A stretch of 64,000 nucleotides of DNA, taken from CAYQQU01 sp964419545 (GTDB lineage: Bacteria; Bacteroidota; Bacteroidia; Chitinophagales; Saprospiraceae). The notes under the pieces are model-generated. The model worked only from the letters and a program-made list of their open reading frames with translations, was not told the DNA's origin and did no database searches. The stretch is taken from the NCBI GenBank assembly GCA_964419545.1, contig CAYQQU010000008.1, positions 66,183 through 130,182 on the forward strand. The letters are read 5' to 3'. Positions 1-9,211 of the stretch are shown here, in pieces. A program made the translations under genes and the position numbers. Numbering within the stretch: position 1 is the stretch's first letter; each line of letters starts with the position of its first letter.

Positions 1-621
1 CACCTGATCGATGAAGCAGTTTTCGATCCATAGCGTATCGACCGGCACCCCGCGGTTGTCGATGAAGCGTCCGTTATCCGGGTTGGTCGGACGGCCCATG
101 CGGTTGAAGTGAGAGTTGGTCAGGTAGATTTTAGGGTTGTCGCCCTGCACCCGGAAGCCTGCCTGGCCGCACTCGGTCCAGATACAATCGTCGATAACGA
201 TGCGGGAGTCATCGGAGTTGATGCGCAGGAGGCGGTTGTTGTAGCTCCCCAGGATATCCCGGCCGGAGAGGTGGATACCCTCCATGGTCAGGTCGCCGGT
301 CCCGTTAATGCGGAAGATCTGGCTGACGGGGTCGGCGCCCGAGTCGACCAGCAGATAGGGGCGGGCGCCGTCACCTTCTTCCGCCTTGATATGCAGGTGG
401 AAATCGGAAAATTCGATGGAGCCCGTCAGGACGTAGGGGAATCCGCGCCGCAGGACGTAAACCCGGTTGGGGTCGATGCGGTCGCCGTTGGGTAAGGTGT
501 CTCCGGCGATCGCCGAATTGATCACGCCGGGCGCGCCGGGTTCAATAATCAGCTCCGACTGAGCGGGAAGCCAATGCCATATAGCCGCCAGGGCGAAAAA
601 TGTAAAGATCACTTTTTTCAT
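1..621 (-). CDS. Secreted parallel beta-helix protein, N-terminal part (runs off the window)
   Basis: The first 207 residues are read on the minus strand from the ATG at 619-621; the gene continues past base 1. The N-terminus (MKKVIFTFFALAAIW...PAQ) is a typical signal peptide. The following sequence has short strands of alternating hydrophobic residues, recurring Asn/Asp turns and phrases such as GIHLSG, IDDCIW and IENCFI, as in right-handed beta-helix carbohydrate-active proteins. No catalytic residues can be assigned in this part. It lies 59 bp upstream of the start-distal end of the next minus-strand gene (TonB receptor), so it is probably the downstream member of a receptor/beta-helix operon. 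Likely roles are polysaccharide lyase, glycosidase or glycan binding; the choice cannot be made from this fragment. Confidence 0.75.
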   Translation of the reverse strand, partial: MKKVIFTFFALAAIWHWLPAQSELIIEPGAPGVINSAIAGDTLPNGDRIDPNRVYVLRRGFPYVLTGSIEFSDFHLHIKAEEGDGARPYLLVDSGADPVSQIFRINGTGDLTMEGIHLSGRDILGSYNNRLLRINSDDSRIVIDDCIWTECGQAGFRVQGDNPKIYLTNSHFNRMGRPTNPDNGRFIDNRGVPVDTLWIENCFIDQV

Positions 622-679
622 AGTAGCAGTTTTTTTTTGAGCAAAATGTTGTGATTGAATGTATGTAGCTGAAGATCTT

Positions 680-3600
680 TTATTTAAGCCGGTACAAAAC
701 GCCGAAGTCGGCGGTGGCGCCGAAGAACTCTTCTTCCTGGAGTAACTGGGCAGCGCCCTGAATAGACCGTTCGGGCGTATTGGTCAGGTTATTGACGTTA
801 AACAGCAGGGTCCAGCGTCCTTGCTTATCGAGGCGTTGCCGGAAAGCCAGGTCAAAGCGAGTGAATTCATCGTCGAAGAAATCCAGTTCGGGAATGCGCT
901 GTACGCCCGAGCCGGTGCGTCCCACGCCCGGGTTGCCCGGCGAAAGTACTTCTCCCTGATAGGTCATGGTCACCCGCCCGGAAAAGCCGCCGATCTCGTA
1001 ACCCAGCGAAAGGTTGGCGATGAGGTCGGCCTGCCCCACGATAGGGCCGGAGCGCAGCGTATCGAGCACGGTGGTGACGAAGAAGGGCGGTTCGGGAATA
1101 AATTCGGTGTTTACCTCGAATAGCGGGTAGAAGGTATTGGACTGGGCTAGGGTTAAGTTGGCGCCCAGGACGATGCCTCGCCACAGGCCGCTCAGGGACC
1201 GGAAGTTGGCTTGCAGGTCAAACTCCATGCCGTGCACCGTAGAAACCCTGTCTACATTCGCCGGTTCGTTGAGGGTATAGCCCTGGAAAATACCGCCGTC
1301 CTGAATAGCGCTGGTGCCTACGTAGTCGATATTCAGCAACTCTTTGTAGAAAGCACCGATGGTAAACAGGCCGAAGCGGTTGTAAAAAGAGAGGAATGCG
1401 TCGTAGTTCCAGACCGATACGTGCTCGAGGTCGGGCTTGCCTCGGCTGATGATCTGCTCGCTGTTGTTGACGCTCTCCCAGGGCACCAGGTTGAAAAAGT
1501 TGGGCCGGGCCAGGGATTTGGTTACGGCAGCCCGGAGGTCCATCCACTTGGTAAACTTGTAGCGTGCGTGCAGCATGGGCAGCCATTCGGTATAGCCCTG
1601 CGAGGCTTCCACGTCGACGAGGTCGAGGAAGCCGGTGCCGCCTTCGTCCAGGTCCACGGGGCTGCCCCGCCGGCTGGAATAATTTTGACGGGTGTCTTCC
1701 ATGCGCAACCCGCCCAGCAGCATGAAGCGCGGGCCGAAGTTGACCTCGGCCATCAGGTAGGCGGCGTAGATCTTTTCGTTGGCGTCGTAGTCTTCCAGGT
1801 CGCGCTGGTTGTTGAGCAGAAAGCGGTCCTGGTAGCGCTGGTAAAAGGCGTCCGTCTTATCCGGGTCGAGGTGGCCCTGGTAGTCGATGAGGTCGCCGGG
1901 TTGCAGGTTGGCGCCGAACAATTCGTTGTAAGCATCCAGGTTCAATCCCTCCAGGCTGGAAGTCAAGGAATCGCGTATTGCCGGCGATCCGGGCAGGATG
2001 TCGAATTGGCCGTCGAAAAACTGATCGTTGGTGTAATCGCCGATAAAGTTGCCTATGAGGATCTGACTGCCGGTTTTAGTGAGGAAAAGATTCGGAAAAT
2101 CGATGGCGGGGTTTTCGTCTCCGTTCAAGTAAGGGCGAATGAAGTATTCGGTGAAGTCCGCCCCGCGGTCCACTTCCCGGTATTTTCCGCCCGTTTTCAG
2201 GTAGCCTGCGATTTTACCGGGCAGTTTGAAGTCGTATTGCAGGTCGAGTTGAAAGGTAGCGCGATCTTCCGTCACCAGGGTCTCTACGGTCTCCATGCTG
2301 CGCAGGCTGGTGTTGAGTAGGTTGTTTTTGTAGATGCCGGGCACGACGTTGAGATCGGTTTCGTTGGCCACCGAGCCATTGGTAGCGGCCAGTTCCCAAA
2401 ACTGGGCGCGCAGCGAATAGGGGGTTTCCTGGCGAGAAGAGGAGTAGGAGCCTCGCCATTCTACTGTCAAGGCGCCGACGTGGTGTTCGCCGGAGAGGGT
2501 ATTCGAGTAAACGGTAGTGGATCGCTCGCGGCGGCGCACATCGAAACGCTGTTCGTTGTCGGAAACCCGGAAGCGACGGCGATAGCGTACGTCGTCGCGG
2601 TTGAGCCGGCTGACGTTGGAACTCAGCAGGAAGGTGTGGTTTTTGTTGATCTCATAATCGAGGGTAACCGTTCCGCCGTATCGCACCCGGTCTTCCAGCC
2701 GGTCACCCAGGTTGAGGGTGGCGATCTGGATGATCGGTTCGCCGTTATCCGGACTGGTGCCGACGAATTCGTAGTCGGAGGTCAGGAACTCATTACTGCG
2801 GTTGACGCGCTGGTAGTTTCCGGTCAGGATGACGCCCATTTTATTGCCGAGAATCCGGTTGCTGATGCTGCCGCTGCCCCGGAACTGGCCGAAGTCCTGC
2901 TTGAGGTCGTTGTACCCCCCCAGCAGTCGCAGCAGGCCTTTCCAGCCCTCGTCGGCTTTGCGGACGGTGAAGTTGACGGCGCCGCCGACGGCGTCGCCGT
3001 CCATATCGGGGCGGAGGGCTTTGAACAATTCGATGCCTTCCAGGGCGTCGGAGGAGATCATGCTCAGATCTACCGAGCGGGTTTGATCATCGGTGGACGG
3101 CAATCGTTCTCCGTTGATGGTTATGGCGTTGAAGCGTGGCGAGATTCCCCGGATGGATACCTGCTGGCCTTCACCGGCGTCCCGGTAAACGGAAACGCCG
3201 GCGAGGCGTCCGACGCTTTCCGCCGCATTCTGGTCGGGTAGTTCCTGCAGGCGCTCCTTGGAAACGACGTTGACAATGGTGTTGGAGTTGAGCTGCTGGT
3301 TTATGGCAGCCCGTTGTCCGGTGGCCTGGCCCATCACGACTACCTCGTCGAGGGTGGTTCCTTCGCCGCGCAGTACGACGTTGAGTTCGATCTCTTCGCC
3401 GGCGGCAACCGTTACTTCCCGGGTTTCGGTGACGTATCCCAGGTAACTGAATTGCACCTCGTGCGTCCCGGCGGGTACGTTGGTCAATCGGTAGCGGCCA
3501 TCCAGGTCGGTGTTTGTGCCGATGTTCAAATCGACGATGGCGACGTTGGCAAAACCCAACGGTTCTTTCAGGTTCCCGTCGGTGACTTCTCCGTAAATGA

Positions 3601-3682
3601 TCCCCCTTCCCTGGCTAAAACCAGCAGCGGCAAACAGAAAAAGGGTGAGAATGATTCCCGAGGCTCGAATTATGCGTAGCAT
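680..3682 (-). CDS. TonB-dependent receptor with CarboxypepD_reg-like N-terminal domain
   Basis: This is a 1000-residue outer-membrane receptor for energy-dependent uptake. The start at 3682 (MLRIIRASG) is preferred over the ATG 16 codons upstream because it begins directly with a signal peptide ending ...AAAGFSQ. A carboxypeptidase-regulatory-like domain follows (GEVTDG to about residue 105, with GTNTDLDGRYRL). Then comes a plug domain beginning TLDEVVVMGQATGQR and containing VSIRGISPRFNAITINGERLP. The rest is a 22-strand-type beta-barrel ending in an aromatic/basic strand (...GVLYRLK). The plug text resembles the Xanthomonas/Caulobacter-type TonB receptors more than SusC, and no SusD gene is adjacent. 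The substrate is unknown; the neighbourhood suggests oligosaccharides. Confidence 0.9.
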   Translation of the reverse strand: MLRIIRASGIILTLFLFAAAGFSQGRGIIYGEVTDGNLKEPLGFANVAIVDLNIGTNTDLDGRYRLTNVPAGTHEVQFSYLGYVTETREVTVAAGEEIELNVVLRGEGTTLDEVVVMGQATGQRAAINQQLNSNTIVNVVSKERLQELPDQNAAESVGRLAGVSVYRDAGEGQQVSIRGISPRFNAITINGERLPSTDDQTRSVDLSMISSDALEGIELFKALRPDMDGDAVGGAVNFTVRKADEGWKGLLRLLGGYNDLKQDFGQFRGSGSISNRILGNKMGVILTGNYQRVNRSNEFLTSDYEFVGTSPDNGEPIIQIATLNLGDRLEDRVRYGGTVTLDYEINKNHTFLLSSNVSRLNRDDVRYRRRFRVSDNEQRFDVRRRERSTTVYSNTLSGEHHVGALTVEWRGSYSSSRQETPYSLRAQFWELAATNGSVANETDLNVVPGIYKNNLLNTSLRSMETVETLVTEDRATFQLDLQYDFKLPGKIAGYLKTGGKYREVDRGADFTEYFIRPYLNGDENPAIDFPNLFLTKTGSQILIGNFIGDYTNDQFFDGQFDILPGSPAIRDSLTSSLEGLNLDAYNELFGANLQPGDLIDYQGHLDPDKTDAFYQRYQDRFLLNNQRDLEDYDANEKIYAAYLMAEVNFGPRFMLLGGLRMEDTRQNYSSRRGSPVDLDEGGTGFLDLVDVEASQGYTEWLPMLHARYKFTKWMDLRAAVTKSLARPNFFNLVPWESVNNSEQIISRGKPDLEHVSVWNYDAFLSFYNRFGLFTIGAFYKELLNIDYVGTSAIQDGGIFQGYTLNEPANVDRVSTVHGMEFDLQANFRSLSGLWRGIVLGANLTLAQSNTFYPLFEVNTEFIPEPPFFVTTVLDTLRSGPIVGQADLIANLSLGYEIGGFSGRVTMTYQGEVLSPGNPGVGRTGSGVQRIPELDFFDDEFTRFDLAFRQRLDKQGRWTLLFNVNNLTNTPERSIQGAAQLLQEEEFFGATADFGVLYRLK

Positions 3683-3849
3683 GCTGTGTCGATTTGATAA
3701 TGCAACCCATTGCACAACGGATACAGGCAATTAAATTTTGGAATCACTACCTTGACGGTAAGAATCTTTTTTCCCCTTACAACTCGCAGCAAAAAATTTG
3801 GTGATCAATAAGTTAAAATTTTTTAGCAGGCCAGCGTTTCTTAACCTTT

Positions 3850-5133
3850 TCAAATCGAACGAATTGCAGTCGCCGCGTCTAAAAAAGCGGGTTCGAAAGT
3901 GATCCCGAGGCCCGGGCCGCGCGGAACGCGAATTTTACCATCGACGGGCTTCAGCGGAACATCGGGCGCATGGACGGGGTAGCGGTCTTTATCGCCCTTA
4001 TACTCTTGGTAAGGGCCGATATTGGGCACGCAAGATGCAAAATGGAGCATATTTAAGAAGCCCATTCCCGAGCCGGAGATATGCGGCGTGCAGGGCATGC
4101 CCAATGCATGAGCCATCCGCGCAATGCGAATGGACCGGATCAGGCCGCCGAAAAAAAGCAGGTCCGGTTGGACTATGGAAAGTATTTCGTGATCCAGCAA
4201 CCACATGAACTGCCGCATGCTCACCTCTTCTTCGCCACCGGCAATGGGCACATCCAGCGCATTCGCGACGGCCTGTGTCTCTTCGTAATGGTCGAAAGGA
4301 CACGGCTCTTCAAAGAAATCCGTCCCGTACGCTTCCAGTATCCTGCCGATCTCGATGGCCATAGCTACGTCGTACGATCCATTGGCGTCAGTATAAATGG
4401 TGGCGTCGTCCCCCAGCGCCTGGCGCACCAGAGGGATCAGCGCCTTATCCCGGCGGGTAGAAGCCGCGTCATAGCGCATCCGCGCTCCCAGCCGGTACTT
4501 GACGGCTCGGGCGCCCGATTTTTCGATCAGGCTTTGCAGGTGTTCCACTTCTGCTTCCGGGCGGTTGCCGCGGTTGCCGCTGGCGTAGTAGATGGCTACT
4601 TCCTCCCTTACCCTGCCGCCCAACAGGGCGCCGATGGGCTGGCCGGAAATTCGGCCCAGCAGATCCAGGACGGCCAGCTCGACGTAAGCGACACCCACCC
4701 AGAAAGCTAATCCCTGCCATTTGTAATTCAACTTGCCAATGTAGACATCCCGGTCGATGATCCTTTCCAGGTCTCTGGCGTCTTTCCCTGCTACGATGGG
4801 GGCGATCCGGTTGAGGATAATGGGGTAGATATTGGTAATGTATTTTTTGGTGTTGAGCGCATATCCGGCGGCGCCGTCTTCGGAGGTGACGCGGGTGAAA
4901 TAGTGTTTTCCGCTTTGCAGCAATTCGACCGACCGGATGACGATGGGCGATCGAAGGTGGTCTTTTTTTAATACGGGGGTCTCCAGAATGCGCCGGAATT
5001 GCTCCAGCCTGGGGGATGGCGCGTACGGGCGCCGGGTATTGTTTCCGGACCGACGGCACCCGGCCAGCGCCGCGCCCAGGGTCAGGCCGGCAGTCTTCAG
5101 AAAATTTCTTCTGTGGTGGGTTTTATTCTTCAT
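3850..5133 (-). CDS. Tat-exported lipoprotein of the enolase/mandelate racemase superfamily
   Basis: This 427-residue protein belongs to the superfamily that abstracts a proton alpha to a carboxylate (sugar-acid dehydratases and racemases). The N-terminus has a twin-arginine motif (HRRNFLK, residues 7-13), a hydrophobic stretch and a lipobox LAGC with Cys26, so it is predicted to be exported folded and lipidated. Catalytic features are visible. A K212-x-R214 pair sits on the second barrel strand. The metal ligands are Asp249 (YTDANG), Glu275/276 (FFEEP) and the GGEEE cluster at 299-303. A late histidine is H351 (CTPHISGSG). It is transcribed divergently from a second superfamily member at 5313. 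The exact substrate cannot be read from sequence; an acid-sugar dehydratase is the best guess. Confidence 0.85.
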   Translation of the reverse strand: MKNKTHHRRNFLKTAGLTLGAALAGCRRSGNNTRRPYAPSPRLEQFRRILETPVLKKDHLRSPIVIRSVELLQSGKHYFTRVTSEDGAAGYALNTKKYITNIYPIILNRIAPIVAGKDARDLERIIDRDVYIGKLNYKWQGLAFWVGVAYVELAVLDLLGRISGQPIGALLGGRVREEVAIYYASGNRGNRPEAEVEHLQSLIEKSGARAVKYRLGARMRYDAASTRRDKALIPLVRQALGDDATIYTDANGSYDVAMAIEIGRILEAYGTDFFEEPCPFDHYEETQAVANALDVPIAGGEEEVSMRQFMWLLDHEILSIVQPDLLFFGGLIRSIRIARMAHALGMPCTPHISGSGMGFLNMLHFASCVPNIGPYQEYKGDKDRYPVHAPDVPLKPVDGKIRVPRGPGLGITFEPAFLDAATAIRSI

Positions 5134-5179
5134 AAGCGAAAAAACGGTGTGAAGGCAAGACGTAAGGCGGGTGATCTCG

Positions 5180-5219
5180 CCCTTACTCCAATGGCGGTTC
5201 GGGGGCAGCGGAGTAAGGG
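5180..5219. promoter_or_regulatory. Inverted repeat in divergent enolase-superfamily promoter region
   Basis: A perfect 10-bp inverted repeat, CCCTTACTCC near GGAGTAAGGG (5180-5189 and 5210-5219), lies in the 179-bp gap between two divergently transcribed enolase-superfamily genes. It could be an operator or a transcript hairpin. The position is the only support for a regulatory role. Confidence 0.3.
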
Positions 5220-5312
5220 TAGGTTACGATAGCCGGCGTCACGGTACTGAAAAAGAAAACCAGTTTCTCGATTCCCCAACCACCGGGGCCGAGGCTGTCA
5301 AATAAACAATCG

Positions 5313-6518
5313 ATGACTAAAAAGCTCAATCGACGCAATTTTTTATCCAGGCTCGGCCTTGCGGGCGCCGGCGCCCTGGCGCTGCCCGCGGAGGCCTGGG
5401 GGCATTCGTCACCGGGCCGGCCAGGCAGCGCCGACGTCAAAATTTCGGACGTCAAAACTTTCAAAATAAAAAAAGCCATCCTGGTAAAAGTAGAGACCAA
5501 TGCCGGGGTCTCCGGCTGGGGGGAATCCAGCCCGAATAGCCGGGAGGTGATCGAGTCGTTTATCCATCACCGCATGAAAGCGCTGATCATCGGCCGTAGT
5601 CCTTTTGATGTCGAGCCGATCTGGGACCGGTTATTCTGGGAAAACCACGACCTCGGGCCCGGTGGCGCGCTGCCTTACGCCATCGCCGGCATCGACCTGG
5701 CCTTGTGGGATATTATGGGGAAACTGCTCGACCAGCCCGTTTACCAACTCCTGGGCGGGCAATACCGGAAAGAGATGACCGCCTACGGCGGCATTCCGCT
5801 CCGGGGAGGCAATATACCCGTTGCCGAAGCGGTAGAAAGAGCGCTGCGGCTCGCCGAAAAAGGGTTTAAAGTAATCAAATTGCGGATGCAGATCCGGGAA
5901 TATAATCTCGACCCCGTTCCCGATCCGACCTTGCCCTTCTATACCGCTATCCGCGAGGCCCTGCCCGACGATGTGGAACTATTCGTCGACCCGAATGAAG
6001 GTTACACCGCGGCGCGGGCCATCCAGATCGGTAAGGCCCTCGAACGGATGGGAATGAAGTACTTCGAAAGCCCGTGCCCGCTGGAGAACCATCGCGATAC
6101 CGCGGAAGTCGTGAAAGCGCTGACCATTCCGGTCATGGCGGGAGAAAAGTGCTATACCCGCTGGCAATTCCGCGATCTAATCCTGCAAGGCAATCCCGAT
6201 ATCCTTCAGCCCGACCTGATAAAAGCGGGCGGGATCACGGAAGTCAAAAAAATAGCGACCCTGGGGCAGGTCTTCTTTAAGGCGATAGCGCCGCACAACA
6301 CCAAACCGACGCTGGGCACGGCGGCGGCGCTGCACCTGACGGCCTCGGTATCCAATGCCGGGCCGTTCATTGAATTCATCGAAACGGAGCGCTACGAGGA
6401 GGTGCTCAGTGTTTTCGAAAACCAGATCGAATTCAAGGATGGCAAACTGCGGACGCCCGAAGGCCCGGGCCTGGGCCTGATCGTCAACGAGAAGAAACTG
6501 GCGGCGCTGGCGGAATAA
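5313..6518 (+). CDS. Tat-exported enolase/mandelate racemase superfamily dehydratase
   Basis: This 401-residue protein has the full superfamily layout: an N-terminal capping domain and a TIM barrel. The N-terminus is a twin-arginine signal (NRRNFLSRLG, then AGAGALALPAEAWG), with no lipobox cysteine, so a soluble periplasmic location is predicted. Catalytic candidates are K189-x-R191 (IKLRM), Asp226 (FVDPNEG), Glu252 (YFESPCP), Glu278 (MAGEKC) and His328 (IAPHNTKP). The GGITEVKKIA segment is typical of galactonate/mannonate dehydratase-like members. It is divergent from the 3850 gene and is followed by a convergent gene on the minus strand. Replacement of the second lysine of KxK by arginine occurs in some acid-sugar dehydratases; the substrate remains unassigned. 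Confidence 0.87.
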   Translation: MTKKLNRRNFLSRLGLAGAGALALPAEAWGHSSPGRPGSADVKISDVKTFKIKKAILVKVETNAGVSGWGESSPNSREVIESFIHHRMKALIIGRSPFDVEPIWDRLFWENHDLGPGGALPYAIAGIDLALWDIMGKLLDQPVYQLLGGQYRKEMTAYGGIPLRGGNIPVAEAVERALRLAEKGFKVIKLRMQIREYNLDPVPDPTLPFYTAIREALPDDVELFVDPNEGYTAARAIQIGKALERMGMKYFESPCPLENHRDTAEVVKALTIPVMAGEKCYTRWQFRDLILQGNPDILQPDLIKAGGITEVKKIATLGQVFFKAIAPHNTKPTLGTAAALHLTASVSNAGPFIEFIETERYEEVLSVFENQIEFKDGKLRTPEGPGLGLIVNEKKLAALAE

Positions 6519-6570
6519 AGCCTGTATGAGGGGGTCGTCGTCACCGGCCTGAAACGGAAAGCGGCGCCGC

Positions 6571-9051
6571 TCAGTCATTCGGACGGGGGCGCGGCGCGAT
6601 CGACAACTCCGTCAGCCGGCCGGGAGGAAGGTCCAGTGATATTTTATGCCCGGCTTCTTCGATTGCGATTTCCTGTATCGGTTCTCCATTCAAAGTCACG
6701 GTATACCGGCCGGCATCCAAACCCCACAGTCGGGCGATCACCGACTGGGGCGCCGCAGCATGGTTGAACAGGGCGACCCGGAGGTGGCTGCGGGAATGGT
6801 CCTCTACCAAGGCCGAGAACCCCTTTTGTGTCGCGTGCCAGGTTACCGCCATGTAGGGAGACGTGCCGCCGTGGATCATATCACCGGTCAGCATCGCTTT
6901 GAGGATATCGGACGCCAGGCGACGAAAAGCCGTACTGTCGGCAGCGGGAATGCGGTCTGTAAACCAGGCGTCGGACGTTTGCATGGGCCAGTTGTAATTC
7001 AGGTCTTCGCACAGGTTTTCCAGGCCCTTCAGGAGGGCGTTGGTGTCACCGTTTATCCGGTATTTTATGTAAGGAGAACCATACCGGACGATGAGGCTGT
7101 CGTAGTCCGTCCGGCCGGTAAGGATACGCCATTGGCCGGCCAGGGCCCCGAATCCGCTACGGCGGGCGAACCGGGCGGCTGCCCAGCCCGGCGAACCGGG
7201 CTCGCCTCCTGCCTCCCGGTATTTGTCGACGAGCTGGAAAACGGCTTCCACGGGGTAGAGCAGAGCTTCGTCGCGGGTGAACTGCCACAGGAAGAGCATC
7301 TGGTCGAGCAGCATTACGTCCCCTCTGAAGTCGTAATACGCCCAGAACATATTGGCTTCGTACCAATTGTTTTCGTCGCCGTTGACCGCCCCGTCCGAAA
7401 GGCGGTAGGAGGCGGGGAGCAAGCCTTTGGGTTTTCCTTTTTCGGTTCCCGCCGCTAGTTTGACCCAGCTTTTCGTCCAGCGGTATAATAGGTCGCGCAC
7501 GTAATCGTCGTCGGGATATCGCCACAGGTAGTAACGCAATACCTTGGTGGTGCGGGTATTGTAGGCGAGGTCGCGGTTGCGGGGCGGCCGTTCGTCGATT
7601 GCCCGGCTCGAGTACCAGCTCGAGCGGAAGAAGAGGTCGCCCTCCGGATCCAGGCCTGTCCAGAGGGTGTCCATTAAGTAAGCCGTAGGCAATGCGCGAC
7701 GGTGCAGCTGCGGGTTGTCGGAAGCGGCGATCAGGAGCGGAGCGGTGTCGGAGATAAACTCCGAGGAATGCTCTACATCGTCGATGTTTTTGGCGAAGCC
7801 GTTTGCTACTTCGTCGCTGTACCAAACGCCGTCGGCCAGCCTTTTCAGGCCCAGGATCGCAATGGAGTCTCCTGTGTAGAATAGCGGGTACCAGAAGCGC
7901 AGCGCCTCGACGTCGTCGCCGTATTTACCGCCCATCTCACCGTTGGGCGCCTGTCGGTCGAGCACCCAATAGTGTACTAACCGGCGCAATCGTTCCAGGG
8001 CAATCACCTGCGCTTTTGACCAGGCCGGCGCCGCCGGATGAACGACGACATCGGGGAAGGGATTGGGAAAAAGCTCGCCACTGTACATACGCAGGAGCGT
8101 ATCGCGCGGGAAGCGCGCCCGCAGTCTTTTCAAATCTTGCCGGGCGATCCGGTTGTCGGGTTCGTGGCCGTACTCCAGGTAGAGGTGGTGCATCAGGCGA
8201 ATGCGCAACCATAGGGCGCGTTCGTAGAGCGGATGTCGGTCTTGTTGCACGATGGGTTCGAGCAGCATGACCGCCTGCTGGAATTTCTGGATCATCGACA
8301 TGCGGTGCCGGTTGGTGCTCCATTGCCAGCCGCGGTAATTTTTCAGCTTTTCCGCCAAATGCAGCCAGCTTGCTTCCTGGTAATACTTGAACGCCCAGGC
8401 GTCTTGCGGGTCCTGGCGAAGGCCGGCGAACAAATTGTCCAGCAGCGGCTCCAACGGCAAGGGGTTATGGTCGAATCTGCCGTAGGCGTGCAGCATTTCG
8501 AGCAGCCAGGTGTGTCGGGGCCCTCGTTCGGCAGCAGCGGTCATTTGGCGGATGATGTGCGCAGCCAGCAGGCGAATGCTGTCTTCCCCTCCCGTCAGCT
8601 TCACTTCCAGTTGACCACCGGCAACCGATACCGGACCTCGCCATATTTTTACCTGGGGGTTAATGGTTTTCGTCGGCACGGGATTGCCGCGCACGGGATG
8701 CAGGTCATTGTCGCTGGTCTCGTCCTGGACAGCGATTTTCCAGGTAGACGTCATTTCCAGTCCGGTGCTGAGAAAAAGCTGCAGCTCGTAGTCGCCGTCC
8801 GGAAGCGTCATTTGCCAGTGTAAGTCTGGGCCGACCACCCCGTCCAGCCATTCCGGGGGGCGCCAGGCGCCGTATCCGGGGGTGTAAAAGGCGCCGATGG
8901 GAGGGTCGATCCATTCGAAACCGGCGGGATGTTGGTAGTCGTCGTTTTTCTCTTCGCCGAAGTCGAGCGTATACACTTGCGCCGGCAAGGCGCCGCACCA
9001 ACAGACGCACCACAAGAAGACCGAAAATATACCGTTGTGTATCATGCTCAC
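6571..9051 (-). CDS. Large secreted protein: malectin-like domain plus alpha-helical (toroid-like) body
   Basis: I do not recognise the family with certainty. The 826-residue product starts with a signal peptide (ending GALPAQ). A beta-sandwich-like segment follows at about residues 27-170 (VYTLDFGEEKNDDYQHP, DGDYELQLFLS, RLLAAHIIR) and resembles malectin/CBM domains. The centre is rich in Trp, Tyr and helical segments with acidic clusters (RFWYPLFYTGDS, NNWYEANMFWAYYDFRG), as in (alpha/alpha) toroid glycan-active enzymes. A short C-terminal beta domain follows (RYTVTLNGEPIQEI, LPPGRLTEL). It is divergent from the double sulfatase with a 160-bp gap, so it may share control with it. A role in glycan binding or cleavage is inferred from context. 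An in-frame ATG two codons further in is equally possible. Confidence 0.7.
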   Translation of the reverse strand: MSMIHNGIFSVFLWCVCWCGALPAQVYTLDFGEEKNDDYQHPAGFEWIDPPIGAFYTPGYGAWRPPEWLDGVVGPDLHWQMTLPDGDYELQLFLSTGLEMTSTWKIAVQDETSDNDLHPVRGNPVPTKTINPQVKIWRGPVSVAGGQLEVKLTGGEDSIRLLAAHIIRQMTAAAERGPRHTWLLEMLHAYGRFDHNPLPLEPLLDNLFAGLRQDPQDAWAFKYYQEASWLHLAEKLKNYRGWQWSTNRHRMSMIQKFQQAVMLLEPIVQQDRHPLYERALWLRIRLMHHLYLEYGHEPDNRIARQDLKRLRARFPRDTLLRMYSGELFPNPFPDVVVHPAAPAWSKAQVIALERLRRLVHYWVLDRQAPNGEMGGKYGDDVEALRFWYPLFYTGDSIAILGLKRLADGVWYSDEVANGFAKNIDDVEHSSEFISDTAPLLIAASDNPQLHRRALPTAYLMDTLWTGLDPEGDLFFRSSWYSSRAIDERPPRNRDLAYNTRTTKVLRYYLWRYPDDDYVRDLLYRWTKSWVKLAAGTEKGKPKGLLPASYRLSDGAVNGDENNWYEANMFWAYYDFRGDVMLLDQMLFLWQFTRDEALLYPVEAVFQLVDKYREAGGEPGSPGWAAARFARRSGFGALAGQWRILTGRTDYDSLIVRYGSPYIKYRINGDTNALLKGLENLCEDLNYNWPMQTSDAWFTDRIPAADSTAFRRLASDILKAMLTGDMIHGGTSPYMAVTWHATQKGFSALVEDHSRSHLRVALFNHAAAPQSVIARLWGLDAGRYTVTLNGEPIQEIAIEEAGHKISLDLPPGRLTELSIAPRPRPND

Positions 9052-9211
9052 AAAGACGGCGAAAACAGCGCTTACCCTTATTGCTTCCCGTCTGTTTTTA
9101 GTCGTAGTTCTTTGTCAGTATTTGCTGCTTTTTGATCGTCTGTTTTCGGAAACAGCTGATGGGGAAACGATATCATTTTGCCCCGAAAGGAACGGTAATC
9201 TATTTTTTGTT

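Noticed and set aside
109..495. 128-codon plus-strand frame at the left end
   Set aside because: Lies opposite the partial beta-helix gene, which has a signal peptide and a consistent beta-helix pattern.
1211..2320. Long plus-strand open frame (369 codons) opposite the TonB receptor
   Set aside because: Antisense to a convincing receptor gene. Composition (runs of Val/Ala/Gly/Gln) is typical of GC-rich shadow frames and no domain is visible.
9035..9211. N-terminal extension of the double sulfatase from an upstream ATG
   Set aside because: Would overlap the divergent gene and place a second hydrophobic stretch before a clean signal peptide starting at 9212.
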